Assembly (NCBI GenBank): GCA_030949405.1
Contig: JAUZSN010000002.1
Span: 992,001-1,056,000, forward strand
DNA length: 64,000 bases
Origin: Methylococcales bacterium
Lineage (GTDB): Bacteria; Pseudomonadota; Gammaproteobacteria; Methylococcales; Methylomonadaceae
Direction of reading: 5' to 3'
Part shown: piece after piece, positions 41,215 through 49,887 of the stretch
Numbering within the stretch: position 1 is the first letter of the stretch
Layout of the letters: each line of letters starts with the position of its first letter
Position numbers and translations under genes: made by a program
The notes under the pieces: generated by a model
What the model was told of the DNA's origin: nothing
Databases searched by the model: none
The model's input: only the letters and a program-made list of their open reading frames with translations

Positions 41215-42917
41215 GGCTACCAATTTAAGACGGGACATCCAGCAATTTCAAAGGGTTAGAAAACACACGCTTTCGACTATTTCTAGGAAGCGGTAACTCG
41301 CCCATTTCATTCAGTAGCCATGAAAACAAGTCTGGAAACTCGGTATCAAATAAACGCATGGCGGCGGTTGTGCCATCCTCACGTTTGATTCCGTAGTTAT
41401 GAATGACCGTCAACGCGTTTAATCGCTTTTTATTCAAACCTCGCCCATTGCGATACATTTGCGATAAACAGCCATTTCGCCCTTCCACCGCAGATGAACT
41501 GCGTTGAAACTGCCTTGCCATATGCTCCGCCAATGTTAGCCATCGCTGCATTTCACTGATTGATAACTTTGCACTAAATGGGTCTGATTTGAGCTTATCA
41601 GACGCGGTTTCCCAAGCTTTTCGATAGTTTTCCTTTGACCTGCGGCTTTTAGTTTGTTCCATTTTCTGATTCCAATAAACAACGGGTAATAATGTTGTGG
41701 TCAACCAATATTCGGTATCCGCATCAAGCCCCAAATTTTGCAAGGTTTCGCGTACCCAAAGCCACCAAAAACTGATGGATACCGCTAACGGTTTTATTTG
41801 ATTACGAAACTTTTTCATCACGCCTTTATGATCGTTAATCCCTTGTTTTTCCGCTATTTTTTCAAAGGCTCGCGCTCTTAACTCTAGCAACTTCTCAACC
41901 TGTTCCGCATCGTTTCTACGACTATCATTGAGTGAAAAAGGATGAACTTCATCCGCAATCCCTTGTAAGTTTTCGTGATAATCTGTTTGTATTTTTTGGC
42001 TTCTTCAAGCTCTTTTTCAGCCGTTATCCGTGTTGTTTTAAGTCCAATAATTTTCTGCATCGTTGCCGTTTTAGAAACAGTAGACTCTGCGGTTTGCGCT
42101 GCTTGCCGCTGTTTTTCAGCCCTTGCTGCACGCCTGCCGATTTTCGCGCCTAACCAGCGACTCATATCTTGTTGAGCATGAAAAATATCTGCCCCCGATT
42201 CGCACTTAAACCCCGTCACTGCCATTTTTATCAACGCCTTAGCGCGATCACTAATCGCATGATTAACCTCAATGCCTAATGATTCTAATCGTGGCGAAAC
42301 CTTTTATACCAAGTATCGTAGCACCTATCATCGCTAATATCTTCCAACAAAAGATAGCCAGAACGTAAGTCCATTAAAACTAAAATCATAAAGTTGCCGA
42401 AAAAAGTCTCATCCAGCCCAGCAACAACTTTACGTGTTTGTTTTTTCACACTTTTTTCGCATTCTTGCTGAAACTGCAGGCAATAAGACTTCCATTTTAT
42501 TGATTTGAGTCCGCAGTGCGTCGGGTGATACGCCCACATGGGTGTCAATCCGTATCATTTTAAAAAACAGCGATAAAGTCTCTGCACCTACGCCTGCCTT
42601 TAATCCAAAGACATACAAGGCGGAAAACACCATTAATCTTTGCCAAGAACTACCTGCCTCGGTTTCCCATAATGATGATTCAGGATGTCGATTTCGCTTT
42701 GTTTGCGCTTGACGATGACGATGCACACTGCTTTTTGAGCGACCAACAATTGAAGCTAAGTTACGAACAGTTTGCTTGCCTGTTGTTGTAATTTCAGCGA
42801 TAATTGCGTGACTAGCTGCGCGTATTTTCTGTGTTGTTCTGTTTTTTTAGTCATTAACCTATGATACAAGAATATCGCAGTTAGTTCTTTATTTTGTCCC
42901 GTCTTAAGTTGGTAGCC
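41215..42917 (-). mobile_element. Insertion sequence of the GGCTACCAAC family, copy 2 (1703 bp)
   Basis: Inverted relative to copy 1 and nearly identical to it. Flanked by perfect 8-bp repeats ATTTTTTT (41207-41214 and 42918-42925). It is inserted 15 codons before the end of the restriction endonuclease gene. Its transposase gene is broken by A-run length differences. Confidence 0.92.
41225..42854 (-). pseudogene. Transposase of IS copy 2, frameshifted
   Basis: The same protein as in copy 1 but in several frames. Relative to copy 1 it gains one A after GCG (about 42455), loses one A before GGTTTCG (about 42305) and loses one A in the run after GAAGCC (about 41995). One coding change (His to Asn in the VYWxQK segment) is also seen. 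All three breaks are in A runs, so either this copy is decaying or the runs were miscalled. The seven-A run near the start is unchanged. Confidence 0.85.
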
Positions 42918-43949
42918 ATTTTTTTTAAATAGCTGAAAATCATCATTACCTACAGATGGAAATTCGGTTTTTATTTCCTGGGATAAAGTATTAATAATTT
43001 TTTCGCCTAATAAGTCAGAAAATTGACCTGTTAACGCTTTGTTATACCATTCAACTAACTCATCAATAGTAATAATAGATTGGATTCGACTTTGCCAACC
43101 TATTTGGTTTAATAATGAATTAATAGTTGCTTCTTCGGCACTTTTACAAACGATAATAATTTTATTCGCTGTAATTGAGGTCACAATATTTTCCGCTAAA
43201 TCCTTATCTAAAGATAAATGTTTTATTTGAACAACAGAACCGAAATTAGCATACATGTCTAAACCACGGTCGGCTGCATTTGTAACGCCTACCCTATGAA
43301 AATGAGCATCAAGCGATTTTCTATTTACAGACGCGGTTAAGTTTAAAACCTTGTCTGAAAACTCTGAAAATTCATTTAAAATAGCAACCTTATTCAAGTC
43401 ATAATAAATATCAATTTTTACATTAATTGATGTTGTTAAAACCTCAAATAAGGAATAAACAACAATTTCAAATATTTTATCCAAACTACGTTTTAGACCC
43501 GCCTGTAGCCAAAACTGATTTAGGAATACATCTAATTTAAACGCATCTTTTGACGAAATTAAACAATAATTTAAGGCATGTTCAAGTTGTAAATGTTTCT
43601 CTTCAAATGCTTTGTAAATATAAGCTTCAACAATACCACCGTATTTTTTGTTTTCTATCCCAAGCAGTGTTAATAAACGAGGAGGAATAGCATTTTCTTC
43701 AAATAAATTATCTTGAAACTTTGCGCTTGATGTACTGATTCTCCCAAGAAACTGCATACAGACAACATCTCGCCATTTTTTAGAACGGTTTCGATAGGTT
43801 TCAAGATCAGCTAAATTAATATTTAAAGTGGGTTGCGTTCTAGCACAATACAATATTTCAGCTATTTGTATGGGTTTATACAAATGAACTCTTGATTTTT
43901 TAATAATTAAATCAAGCGCGTTTTTAGCTTCTGCTAAATTATTAGGCAT
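42756..43949 (-). CDS. HaeII-family type II restriction endonuclease, C-terminus replaced by IS sequence
   Basis: 397-aa frame: residues 1-344 are native and the last 53 or so come from the IS, including translated IS end and transposase start. The native part has SRVHLYKPIQIAEIL, STSSAKFQDNLF, HRVGVTNAADRGLDM and VQIKHLSLD, which I recall as hallmarks of HaeII (RGCGCY). The DRGLDM...VQIKH spacing fits a PD-(D/E)xK-type active site. It overlaps the methyltransferase gene by 8 nt. About 15 native residues (see 41162-41206) are lost, so activity is uncertain. Specificity is inferred from family only. Confidence 0.78.
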   Translation of the reverse strand: MPNNLAEAKNALDLIIKKSRVHLYKPIQIAEILYCARTQPTLNINLADLETYRNRSKKWRDVVCMQFLGRISTSSAKFQDNLFEENAIPPRLLTLLGIENKKYGGIVEAYIYKAFEEKHLQLEHALNYCLISSKDAFKLDVFLNQFWLQAGLKRSLDKIFEIVVYSLFEVLTTSINVKIDIYYDLNKVAILNEFSEFSDKVLNLTASVNRKSLDAHFHRVGVTNAADRGLDMYANFGSVVQIKHLSLDKDLAENIVTSITANKIIIVCKSAEEATINSLLNQIGWQSRIQSIITIDELVEWYNKALTGQFSDLLGEKIINTLSQEIKTEFPSVGNDDFQLFKKNGYQLKTGQNKELTAIFLYHRLMTKKTEQHRKYAQLVTQLSLKLQQQASKLFVT

Positions 43950-44895
43950 AATTCCACAAATCCTGTTGTACCGCTATTTTTTTAGCAGGTTTTTTATTTT
44001 GAATGCTTTTTCTTATTTCTTTAGCGACAGCTTCAATGACAGGAACAGTAACACTATTACCTACTTGTTTCCTTAAGTGTATATCCGCCACAACAATTTT
44101 AAATGAATCAGGAAACCCTTGTAATCGTAGTAATTCTCTTGATGTGGGTCGCCTAACGCCATTAACTAACAAATAATTATAAGACGCGCCTGCTCTCAAT
44201 GCACATGAATACGTTAAAGCTGAAATATTACCACTTTTATTTTCATGCCATATTGACGGTGTTGGGTAATTTGGCTTAACTTTTTGTTTTCTTTTTTCTC
44301 TAATTAAGTTAGAAGCAAAATATTTTTTTTCAACTATTGCATCATCTTCAAGAATATCTGCTAGTTCTGCTCGAACTGTAAAAGGTCGGGGAAATGAAAA
44401 AGTGATATTTTCTTGAAAACCCACAATAATCGTTCGCTCTCTTTTCTGTGGCACACCAAAATCAAGTGAATTAAGTACGGTAGAATGTACCCAATAACCC
44501 AGATCATTCAAACGCTTTAAAATTATTTGAAAGGTTCGCCCTTTATCATGGGATTGTAAATTTTTTACATTTTCCAACATAAACGCATAAGGACGCTTTA
44601 CTCTCAATATTTCTTCAATATTAAAAAATAGCGTCCCCCGTGTATCCTCAAACCCTTTTCGTTCACCACAAATACTAAACGCTTGGCAAGGAAAGCCACC
44701 TAATAAAATATCATGGTCAGGAATGGTACTTGGTTTTATTTTAGTAATATCCCCATAAGGTTGTTCACCAAAATTAGCTTCATAGGTTTTTTGAGCCTGT
44801 TCGTCCCATTCAGATGAAAAAACACACTGTTCACCAACAGATTCAAAACCTAAGCGAATACCACCAATCCCTGCAAATAAATCAATAAATTTCAA
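43942..44895 (-). CDS. DNA cytosine-5 methyltransferase of the restriction cassette
   Basis: 317 aa with the ordered C5 motifs: FAGIGGIRLGFE (I), GGFPCQAFS with catalytic Cys70 (IV), ENVKNL (VI), QKRERTIIVGF (VIII), RELLRLQGFPDSF (IX) and QVGNSVTVPVIEAVA (X). The start is TTG at 44893-44895, one base after the stop of the fdsB-like frame, so its translation may lean on that gene. It protects the host from the HaeII-like enzyme that follows; the target-recognition region between VIII and IX is short. It appears intact. Confidence 0.92.
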   Translation of the reverse strand: MKFIDLFAGIGGIRLGFESVGEQCVFSSEWDEQAQKTYEANFGEQPYGDITKIKPSTIPDHDILLGGFPCQAFSICGERKGFEDTRGTLFFNIEEILRVKRPYAFMLENVKNLQSHDKGRTFQIILKRLNDLGYWVHSTVLNSLDFGVPQKRERTIIVGFQENITFSFPRPFTVRAELADILEDDAIVEKKYFASNLIREKRKQKVKPNYPTPSIWHENKSGNISALTYSCALRAGASYNYLLVNGVRRPTSRELLRLQGFPDSFKIVVADIHLRKQVGNSVTVPVIEAVAKEIRKSIQNKKPAKKIAVQQDLWNYA

Positions 44896-44896
44896 G

Positions 44897-45229
44897 TTAT
44901 TTTAATTCTTGCGGAAAATATTTAATCATACAACGCAACGGATTCGGCGCAGCTTGTCCTAAACCACAAATAGACGCATCCACCATTACGGATGATAATT
45001 CTTCTAATAAATCAACATCCCAGTTTTGATTTTCCATCAGTATCGCTGCTTTCGATGTTCCTACTCGACAAGGTGTACACTGTCCACAGGATTCTTCTTC
45101 AAAAAATTTCATCGCATTAATGGCTAATTTTTTCGCACTGTCTTGAGTTGAGAAAATCATGACCGCCGCCGAACCAATAAAGCATCCGTATTGATTTAAA
45201 GTATCAAAATCTAAGGGAATATTAGTCAT
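44897..45229 (-). CDS. fdsB: Formate dehydrogenase beta subunit, C-terminal 4Fe-4S part (split)
   Basis: 110 aa beginning MTNIPLDFDTLNQYGCFIGSAAVMIFS, which is the middle of a normal NuoF/FdsB chain, followed by the N3-cluster motif ESCGQCTPCRVGT and a final Cys in SICGLGQAAPNP. It is the continuation of the upstream gene in another frame. The junction is ATGA (45226-45229), so coupled restart is possible, but the missing link is a 1-nt difference near two G7 runs. Confidence 0.85.
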   Translation of the reverse strand: MTNIPLDFDTLNQYGCFIGSAAVMIFSTQDSAKKLAINAMKFFEEESCGQCTPCRVGTSKAAILMENQNWDVDLLEELSSVMVDASICGLGQAAPNPLRCMIKYFPQELK

Positions 45230-46596
45230 AGAGGCGGGTAAAATACCCCCCCGATGCCCCCCCTTGGAAAATAGCCGTATAACTCATGACCCTCTAACAT
45301 ACCGCCACAATATTCATCAATAAGTTCTTGCAGGGTAATACCCGCTGGGGCTAAATGCACCCCTGCATTTTTAACCCGCCCTGAAACTGAAAAAGAACGC
45401 AAGCCTTTACGATCATGACGACCATGCGAACTAAACCATTCAGCCCCTTTTTCTAAAATATCACGAACCCAGTACAACGATTCCATATTATGCTCTAAAG
45501 TAGGGCGACCAAATAACCCAACTTCCGCTAAAAAGGGCGGTCTTAAACGTGGCATTCCGCGTTTACCTTCAATAGATTCCACCATCGCTGATTCTTCCCC
45601 ACAAATATACGCACCCGCGCCACGACGTAAGTGAATAGAGGGAATTTTATAAATGTTTGAAGGGGGATTATTTTCTAACTTGGCAATTTCAGAGCTTAAG
45701 ATTTGCCGACAACCTGCATATTCATCGCGTAAATAAATATAAATTTCATCACAGCCAACCGTTAACGCAGCAATAATCATGCCTTCTAAGAAACGATGCG
45801 GGTCTTGTTCTAAATAATGACGGTCTTTGAATGTTCCTGGTTCACCTTCATCAATGTTGACGGCCATTAATCTAGGCGCGGAAAATCCATTAACAATTCG
45901 CCATTTACGCCCTGCTGGGAAACCTGCGCCCCCTAAACCCCGTAAGCCTGAATTTTCCATGATTTTCATCACCGATTCAGCACTCATTTTACCTTCGATT
46001 ACTTTTTGAGCCGTTTGATAGCCGCCCGCCGCTTTATAATCATCAAAGCTCATATAATCGGTGACAGACGCGGTAATGGCCTTATTCTCAATGGCGGCTA
46101 ATACAGTTTCAGCGGTCGCATTATTAATCGCATTTTGACCCACAACCGCAACGGGTGCATGTTGACAACGACCAATACACGGTACTTTCTGGATTCTAAC
46201 GCTTTCCGTATTTAAACCATTTTCTAAGGCCGTTAATAATTTATTCGCCCCCCCTAATTCACAAGCAACGGATTCACAAACTCGGACCGTTAACGCGGGG
46301 GGAGGTGTTTGACCTTCTTTTATCACATCGAAATGGTGGTAAAAAGAAGCTACCTCATAAACTTCCGCAGGCGATAGCTTCATTTCATACGCTAAGGCCA
46401 CTAAGTTTTTTGAGGAGATATAGTGATAAGTATCTTGAATTTTATGTAAATGTTCAATCAGCAAATCTTTTTGTCGAGATGTATCACCTAAAAGTTGTTT
46501 AATGTCTTCCAATGCCGCTAAATCAACCGCATGACCTTTCGGCCCTTTACGTTTCTTTTTTTTGATTTGTTCAGGGGATATTTTTATAACTGCCAC
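45226..46596 (-). CDS. fdsB: Formate dehydrogenase FdsG-FdsB fusion, truncated at the C-terminus
   Basis: 456 aa from GTG 46594-46596, which has GGAGGT (46604-46609) 7 nt upstream. Residues 20-155 are NuoE-like (FdsG) with 2Fe-2S cysteines in CESVACELGG and CIGRCQHAP. From about 195 comes the NuoF-like part: GLRGLGGAGFPAGRKW (FMN/NAD), NIDEGEPGTFKDRH and RRGAGAYICGEESAM. The frame then leaves the family just after GHELYGYFP and stops at TGA 45226-45228. The 4Fe-4S end is encoded in the next frame. Together they make the diaphorase module that passes electrons from FdsA to NAD. G and B fused in one chain is itself unusual for fds. Confidence 0.88.
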   Translation of the reverse strand: MAVIKISPEQIKKKKRKGPKGHAVDLAALEDIKQLLGDTSRQKDLLIEHLHKIQDTYHYISSKNLVALAYEMKLSPAEVYEVASFYHHFDVIKEGQTPPPALTVRVCESVACELGGANKLLTALENGLNTESVRIQKVPCIGRCQHAPVAVVGQNAINNATAETVLAAIENKAITASVTDYMSFDDYKAAGGYQTAQKVIEGKMSAESVMKIMENSGLRGLGGAGFPAGRKWRIVNGFSAPRLMAVNIDEGEPGTFKDRHYLEQDPHRFLEGMIIAALTVGCDEIYIYLRDEYAGCRQILSSEIAKLENNPPSNIYKIPSIHLRRGAGAYICGEESAMVESIEGKRGMPRLRPPFLAEVGLFGRPTLEHNMESLYWVRDILEKGAEWFSSHGRHDRKGLRSFSVSGRVKNAGVHLAPAGITLQELIDEYCGGMLEGHELYGYFPRGGIGGVFYPPL

Positions 46597-46629
46597 TCGC
46601 CATACCTCCAAAGTATAAGTCGGCTATTT

Positions 46630-46660
46630 GCAAAAAAATCGTCGCCACGATTTTTTTTGC
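46630..46660 (-). promoter_or_regulatory. Terminator-like hairpin in the leader of the fds operon
   Basis: Arms GCAAAAAAATCGT and ACGATTTTTTTTGC (one bulged T) around CGCC form a strong hairpin 21 nt upstream of the fdsG Shine-Dalgarno site. On the leftward transcript its right arm is T-rich, as in an intrinsic terminator or attenuator. Confidence 0.5.
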
Positions 46661-46980
46661 TTAAAATTTGAGTTGAAATTTTACACACAAAATAGGGCAA
46701 AATTTATTGACTGTAACGTACCTATCATCTTTATTCAAGTTATCGACTTTTTAATGACTGAGTAATTTTATCAGGAATCGTCTTGAATTTTAAACATTTA
46801 CTGATTTATTAAAGACAATTAACCGTTTAACTATTTTTGAAAATAGAGATGAATACGTTACAATGACAAACTAATGATTATACGTAGGTCATGATTTTTA
46901 ATGTTAATTTGATATTTTTATATTAATTTTCAAAGGGTTATGGGGCATGGTTTATAAATAAGGTTTAACCCGTTATCGAA

Positions 46981-47052
46981 ATGATTAAAAATAATAAAGT
47001 ATTATTTGTCTTGATAATAATCGTTTTATTTTATTTTTTAGTTACCGTATAA
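46981..47052 (+). CDS. Possible 23-aa membrane peptide
   Basis: A frame starting MIKNNK and continuing with about 16 hydrophobic residues, ending TAA 47050-47052. It would be a single-span membrane peptide, but there is no good ribosome site and no neighbour suggesting a role. It may be chance in AT-rich DNA. Confidence 0.2.
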   Translation: MIKNNKVLFVLIIIVLFYFLVTV

Positions 47053-47141
47053 AGGGAGGTTTGATCGCTTTAACGATTGATTAGTTTTAAGAAACAGCTA
47101 AGGTGATTAAATAGTTGGGAAGTAATGGAGACGGGGCTTAT

Positions 47142-47169
47142 AAAAAAGCCATCGCTATGAGATGGCTTT
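47142..47169 (-). terminator. Terminator of the lipoprotein gene
   Basis: Stem AAAGCCATC/GATGGCTTT with a 7-nt loop, followed on the minus strand by six T, 16 nt after the stop of the gene at 47185. Confidence 0.8.
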
Positions 47170-47184
47170 ATGTTCTAAGTTAAG

Positions 47185-47817
47185 TTAGTTAAATTTAATT
47201 GAGTCAATAATTTTGCGTAACTCGGGACGGCACGTTTCAAATTTTTCCGTATTGGCTGATCCCATTAAATTATAGTAACGATTTTTGGCATCATACAGTT
47301 GGTAAATAATACGTTGATGCCCGCCACTTTTACCTTTTTCGACCACTTCCCAACCGATTGTCCGTTGTTTACTGGTGGTTCCTTTGTCATTACGACTTTT
47401 GGCGGAAAGAAGTTTGTTGATTTGAATATCTTCTTTAGCCGCTTTTAACGAAGCTTTGACGGATGCAGAAGCAGGGAAACTTTTTCGCATGGGGGTTATA
47501 TGAAATTGAAAACCACATGAGTTACTAATAGGTGCTTGCATAAACAAGACGCTATCGGAGTCAGGATTTCCACTTTGCTTTGACCATCCCGCAGGAATCG
47601 TAAATGAAAAACCATAGGTTTTATTTTTATAGGTTACAGCAGATGTTGATCCTGCGGCTAATCCAGATGATGCGGTTCCCGTTGCAGGACTTACAAGACC
47701 GCCAGTGGCAGCCGATCCCAGTGTATTTAATGCTCCCGTTGCTGTTGTTGGAACACAACCACTTGTCAATAAAGCTAGACCGACTGATGTCAGTGTTGCG
47801 ACACATATTTTTTTCAT
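47185..47817 (-). CDS. Lipoprotein with C-terminal unknown domain
   Basis: 210 aa from the ATG at 47815-47817, with GGGG about 6 nt upstream; the frame is open 40 codons further but lacks a signal there. A lipobox (LLTSGC, Cys at residue 21) follows a hydrophobic signal, so the protein is anchored in a membrane by lipid. A low-complexity Gly/Ala/Thr linker (about 22-60) leads to a domain starting TYKNKTYGFSFTIPAGWSKQ, like PsbP/DUF1795-type single domains. Function unknown. It is a single-gene unit. Confidence 0.8.
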   Translation of the reverse strand: MKKICVATLTSVGLALLTSGCVPTTATGALNTLGSAATGGLVSPATGTASSGLAAGSTSAVTYKNKTYGFSFTIPAGWSKQSGNPDSDSVLFMQAPISNSCGFQFHITPMRKSFPASASVKASLKAAKEDIQINKLLSAKSRNDKGTTSKQRTIGWEVVEKGKSGGHQRIIYQLYDAKNRYYNLMGSANTEKFETCRPELRKIIDSIKFN

Positions 47818-48019
47818 AATTACCCCTAGTTTAAAAAATTTAAATTGCCTAATGTGATTCGCATTATTCACACGGTTAACATTTGAACGATTATCAAACT
47901 CTGGTGTGCGTTTTTTGGTGGGCTTTAGCGATTCCACACCCGATTAATTTTAAATTGTGATAAGTGTCTAACTAATTATCGTTTACTGTCAATTAAAATT
48001 AACATTTTTGCGAGGTAAT

Positions 48020-48832
48020 TTAGATTTTTCGGGCCTCTTTTATAATTTCATAAGCTTTGGTGATTTCTTGCGTTTTTTCTTTCGCGAGTGTTAGCATCGT
48101 ATCAGGTAATCCTTTAGCCAGTAATTTGTCGGGATGATGCTGACTCACTAAAGTGCGATAGGATTTTTTAATTTCGGCATCTGTGCTATTTTTATCCACG
48201 GCTAAAACATCATAGGCATCACTTAGGTTTGTTTTTGAATGATAGGCTGATTGTGATTGCTGCTGCTTTTTATAATACGCTTGAAAACGTTGCTGAGCCT
48301 CTAACTTACGCTTGATTCTGACATAATGCCGATGAGAAATATTAAATTGTTGGCAAATTTGGGTCAATAACGCTTCTTCGTTGGGATGAATATAACCATC
48401 GGCTAAAGCGGCTTGTAATTGGATTTCTAAAAACATTAAAAATAAATGTTTGCGATCAGCACATTCTTGCTGAAAATCACGAAGGGTTTGGGTCAGCGGA
48501 AAGTCACTTTTTTTACCCGCTTCAAATAAAGCAATGGCTTGGTTACGTTGTTCAGAAGACAAGCGCATTTGATCCATGACTTTGGTGGCTAAATCAATTT
48601 CCTCATGTGAAACAATGCCATCCGCTTTTGCTAAATGTCCCATGACGGAAAAAGTACTGGTAAAAAAGGCGGTTTGTACAGTCTGTTTTTCTTCTAAGTT
48701 AATATAACCGAATGAAATCGTCGAAGCTTTATCAATTTGATGCCCCAGTACCCCCCCTAAAATTGCGCCAATGGGGCCTCCACCGATGGCAAAACCTGTT
48801 ATTGCTCCTAATACTTTACCTTTCCAACTCAT
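48020..48832 (-). CDS. djlA: DjlA-like co-chaperone (TerB plus J-domain)
   Basis: 270 aa. A short glycine-rich hydrophobic N-terminus (GFAIGGGPIGAILGG) can insert in the membrane, followed by a TerB-like domain (MGHLAKADGIVSHEEI and ALADGYIHPNEEALL) and a C-terminal J-domain with the HPD tripeptide (SQHHPDKLLAKG). This is the DjlA order; DjlA stimulates DnaK at the inner membrane. It is divergent from purC. Confidence 0.92.
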   Translation of the reverse strand: MSWKGKVLGAITGFAIGGGPIGAILGGVLGHQIDKASTISFGYINLEEKQTVQTAFFTSTFSVMGHLAKADGIVSHEEIDLATKVMDQMRLSSEQRNQAIALFEAGKKSDFPLTQTLRDFQQECADRKHLFLMFLEIQLQAALADGYIHPNEEALLTQICQQFNISHRHYVRIKRKLEAQQRFQAYYKKQQQSQSAYHSKTNLSDAYDVLAVDKNSTDAEIKKSYRTLVSQHHPDKLLAKGLPDTMLTLAKEKTQEITKAYEIIKEARKI

Positions 48833-48915
48833 GGTTTTTTAAATCCTATTTTGACGCGTTACAAAAAATGATAAAATTAACAAATCAATTATACCTAAAA
48901 ATACAGTGAGATATT

Positions 48916-49806
48916 ATGAACACTCCTACCGCTCTTTATGAATCGTCTTTATCGTGTTTAAATTTACGTACGAAAGGCAAGGTTCGTGATATTTATGATA
49001 TAGACGATCATTATATGTTAATTGTCACAACCGACCGACTATCTGCTTTTGATGTTATTTTACCCGAGCCGATCCCAGGAAAAGGGCAGGTTTTAACCCA
49101 CGTTTCTAATTTTTGGTTTCATAAAACTGAATCTTTAATTGCCAATCATTTAGTGGATATTCCTTTAGAGTCGGTAATGAGTAATAAGGACGATATTGCC
49201 CAAGTTAAAGGCCGTGCAATCGTTGTCAAACGTTTAAAACCGCTGTCCGTTGAGGCAATTGTACGCGGTTATTTAATTGGTTCAGGTTGGAACGATTATC
49301 AAAAAACAGGGCGCATTTGTGGGATTCAATTACCGACGAATTTACAGCAAGCTCAACAATTACCGACCCCTATTTATACGCCCTCAAGTAAAGCGGAGAT
49401 AGGCGATCATGATGAAAATATTAGCTTTGATCAAACAGTTGCTTTATTAGGGATAGACATGGCTGAACAGGTTCGAGAAATGAGCCTTAAGCTTTACATA
49501 CAAGCCGCCGCTTATGCAAAACAACGGGGCATTATTATTGCGGATACTAAGTTTGAATTTGGCGTGGATAGTGAAAATAAGTTACATTTAATTGATGAGG
49601 TGTTAACCCCTGATTCATCACGTTTTTGGCCCGCTGAGCAGTATAGAATTGGGATGAGTCCACCCAGTTTTGATAAGCAATACATTCGTGATTATTTAGA
49701 GTCCTTAGATTGGGATAAAAAAGCCCCTGCGCCTTTATTGCCTGAAGCGGTTAGATTACAATGTGCTGAAAAATATCGTGAAGCGGAAATTAAACTAACG
49801 CGTTGA
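48916..49806 (+). CDS. purC: PurC, SAICAR synthetase (long type)
   Basis: 296 aa phosphoribosylaminoimidazole-succinocarboxamide synthase. The N-terminal GKVRDIYDIDDHYMLIVTTDRLSAFD block, the VEAIVRGYLIGSGW signature near residue 110 and LIDEVLTPDSSRFW near 225 are all present. The length is that of the yeast-like form, about 60 residues longer than E. coli PurC. It stands alone. Confidence 0.95.
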   Translation: MNTPTALYESSLSCLNLRTKGKVRDIYDIDDHYMLIVTTDRLSAFDVILPEPIPGKGQVLTHVSNFWFHKTESLIANHLVDIPLESVMSNKDDIAQVKGRAIVVKRLKPLSVEAIVRGYLIGSGWNDYQKTGRICGIQLPTNLQQAQQLPTPIYTPSSKAEIGDHDENISFDQTVALLGIDMAEQVREMSLKLYIQAAAYAKQRGIIIADTKFEFGVDSENKLHLIDEVLTPDSSRFWPAEQYRIGMSPPSFDKQYIRDYLESLDWDKKAPAPLLPEAVRLQCAEKYREAEIKLTR

Positions 49807-49834
49807 TACATTATGGGTTTCAAAATTAATAGAC

Positions 49835-49860
49835 TAGAGATACGGTGCATCGTATCTCTA
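49835..49860. repeat. Palindrome between purC and cobS
   Basis: A perfect 10-bp stem (arms starting TAGAGATACG) around GTGCAT or its equivalent. The genes converge here, so it may end transcription from both, though no T-run follows. The form TAGAGA...TCTCTA resembles dispersed palindromes common in other bacterial genomes. Confidence 0.5.
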
Positions 49861-49887
49861 CAGTAATTTAAATTGAACCCAATAATT

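Larger units (their letters stand above)
46612..47184. other. 573-bp region upstream of the formate dehydrogenase operon
   Basis: The left edge holds the leader hairpin at 46630-46660, the right edge the terminator of the lipoprotein gene. Between them the DNA is AT-rich and probably contains the fds promoter; no clear sigma70 boxes stand out. One 23-codon hydrophobic frame is listed separately. Confidence 0.45.

Noticed and set aside
42756-42854. Short transposase-start peptide MTKKTEQH... as a gene of its own
   Set aside because: It is the zero frame of the IS after the A7 run and here only the tail of the endonuclease frame; coding sense moves to the other frame.
41195-46660. Shared GCCACGATTTTTTT at 41201 and 46645 as a possible common insertion site or repeat
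   Set aside because: One is the 3' coding end of the endonuclease plus target duplication, the other a hairpin arm; the match is mostly a T-run and likely chance.
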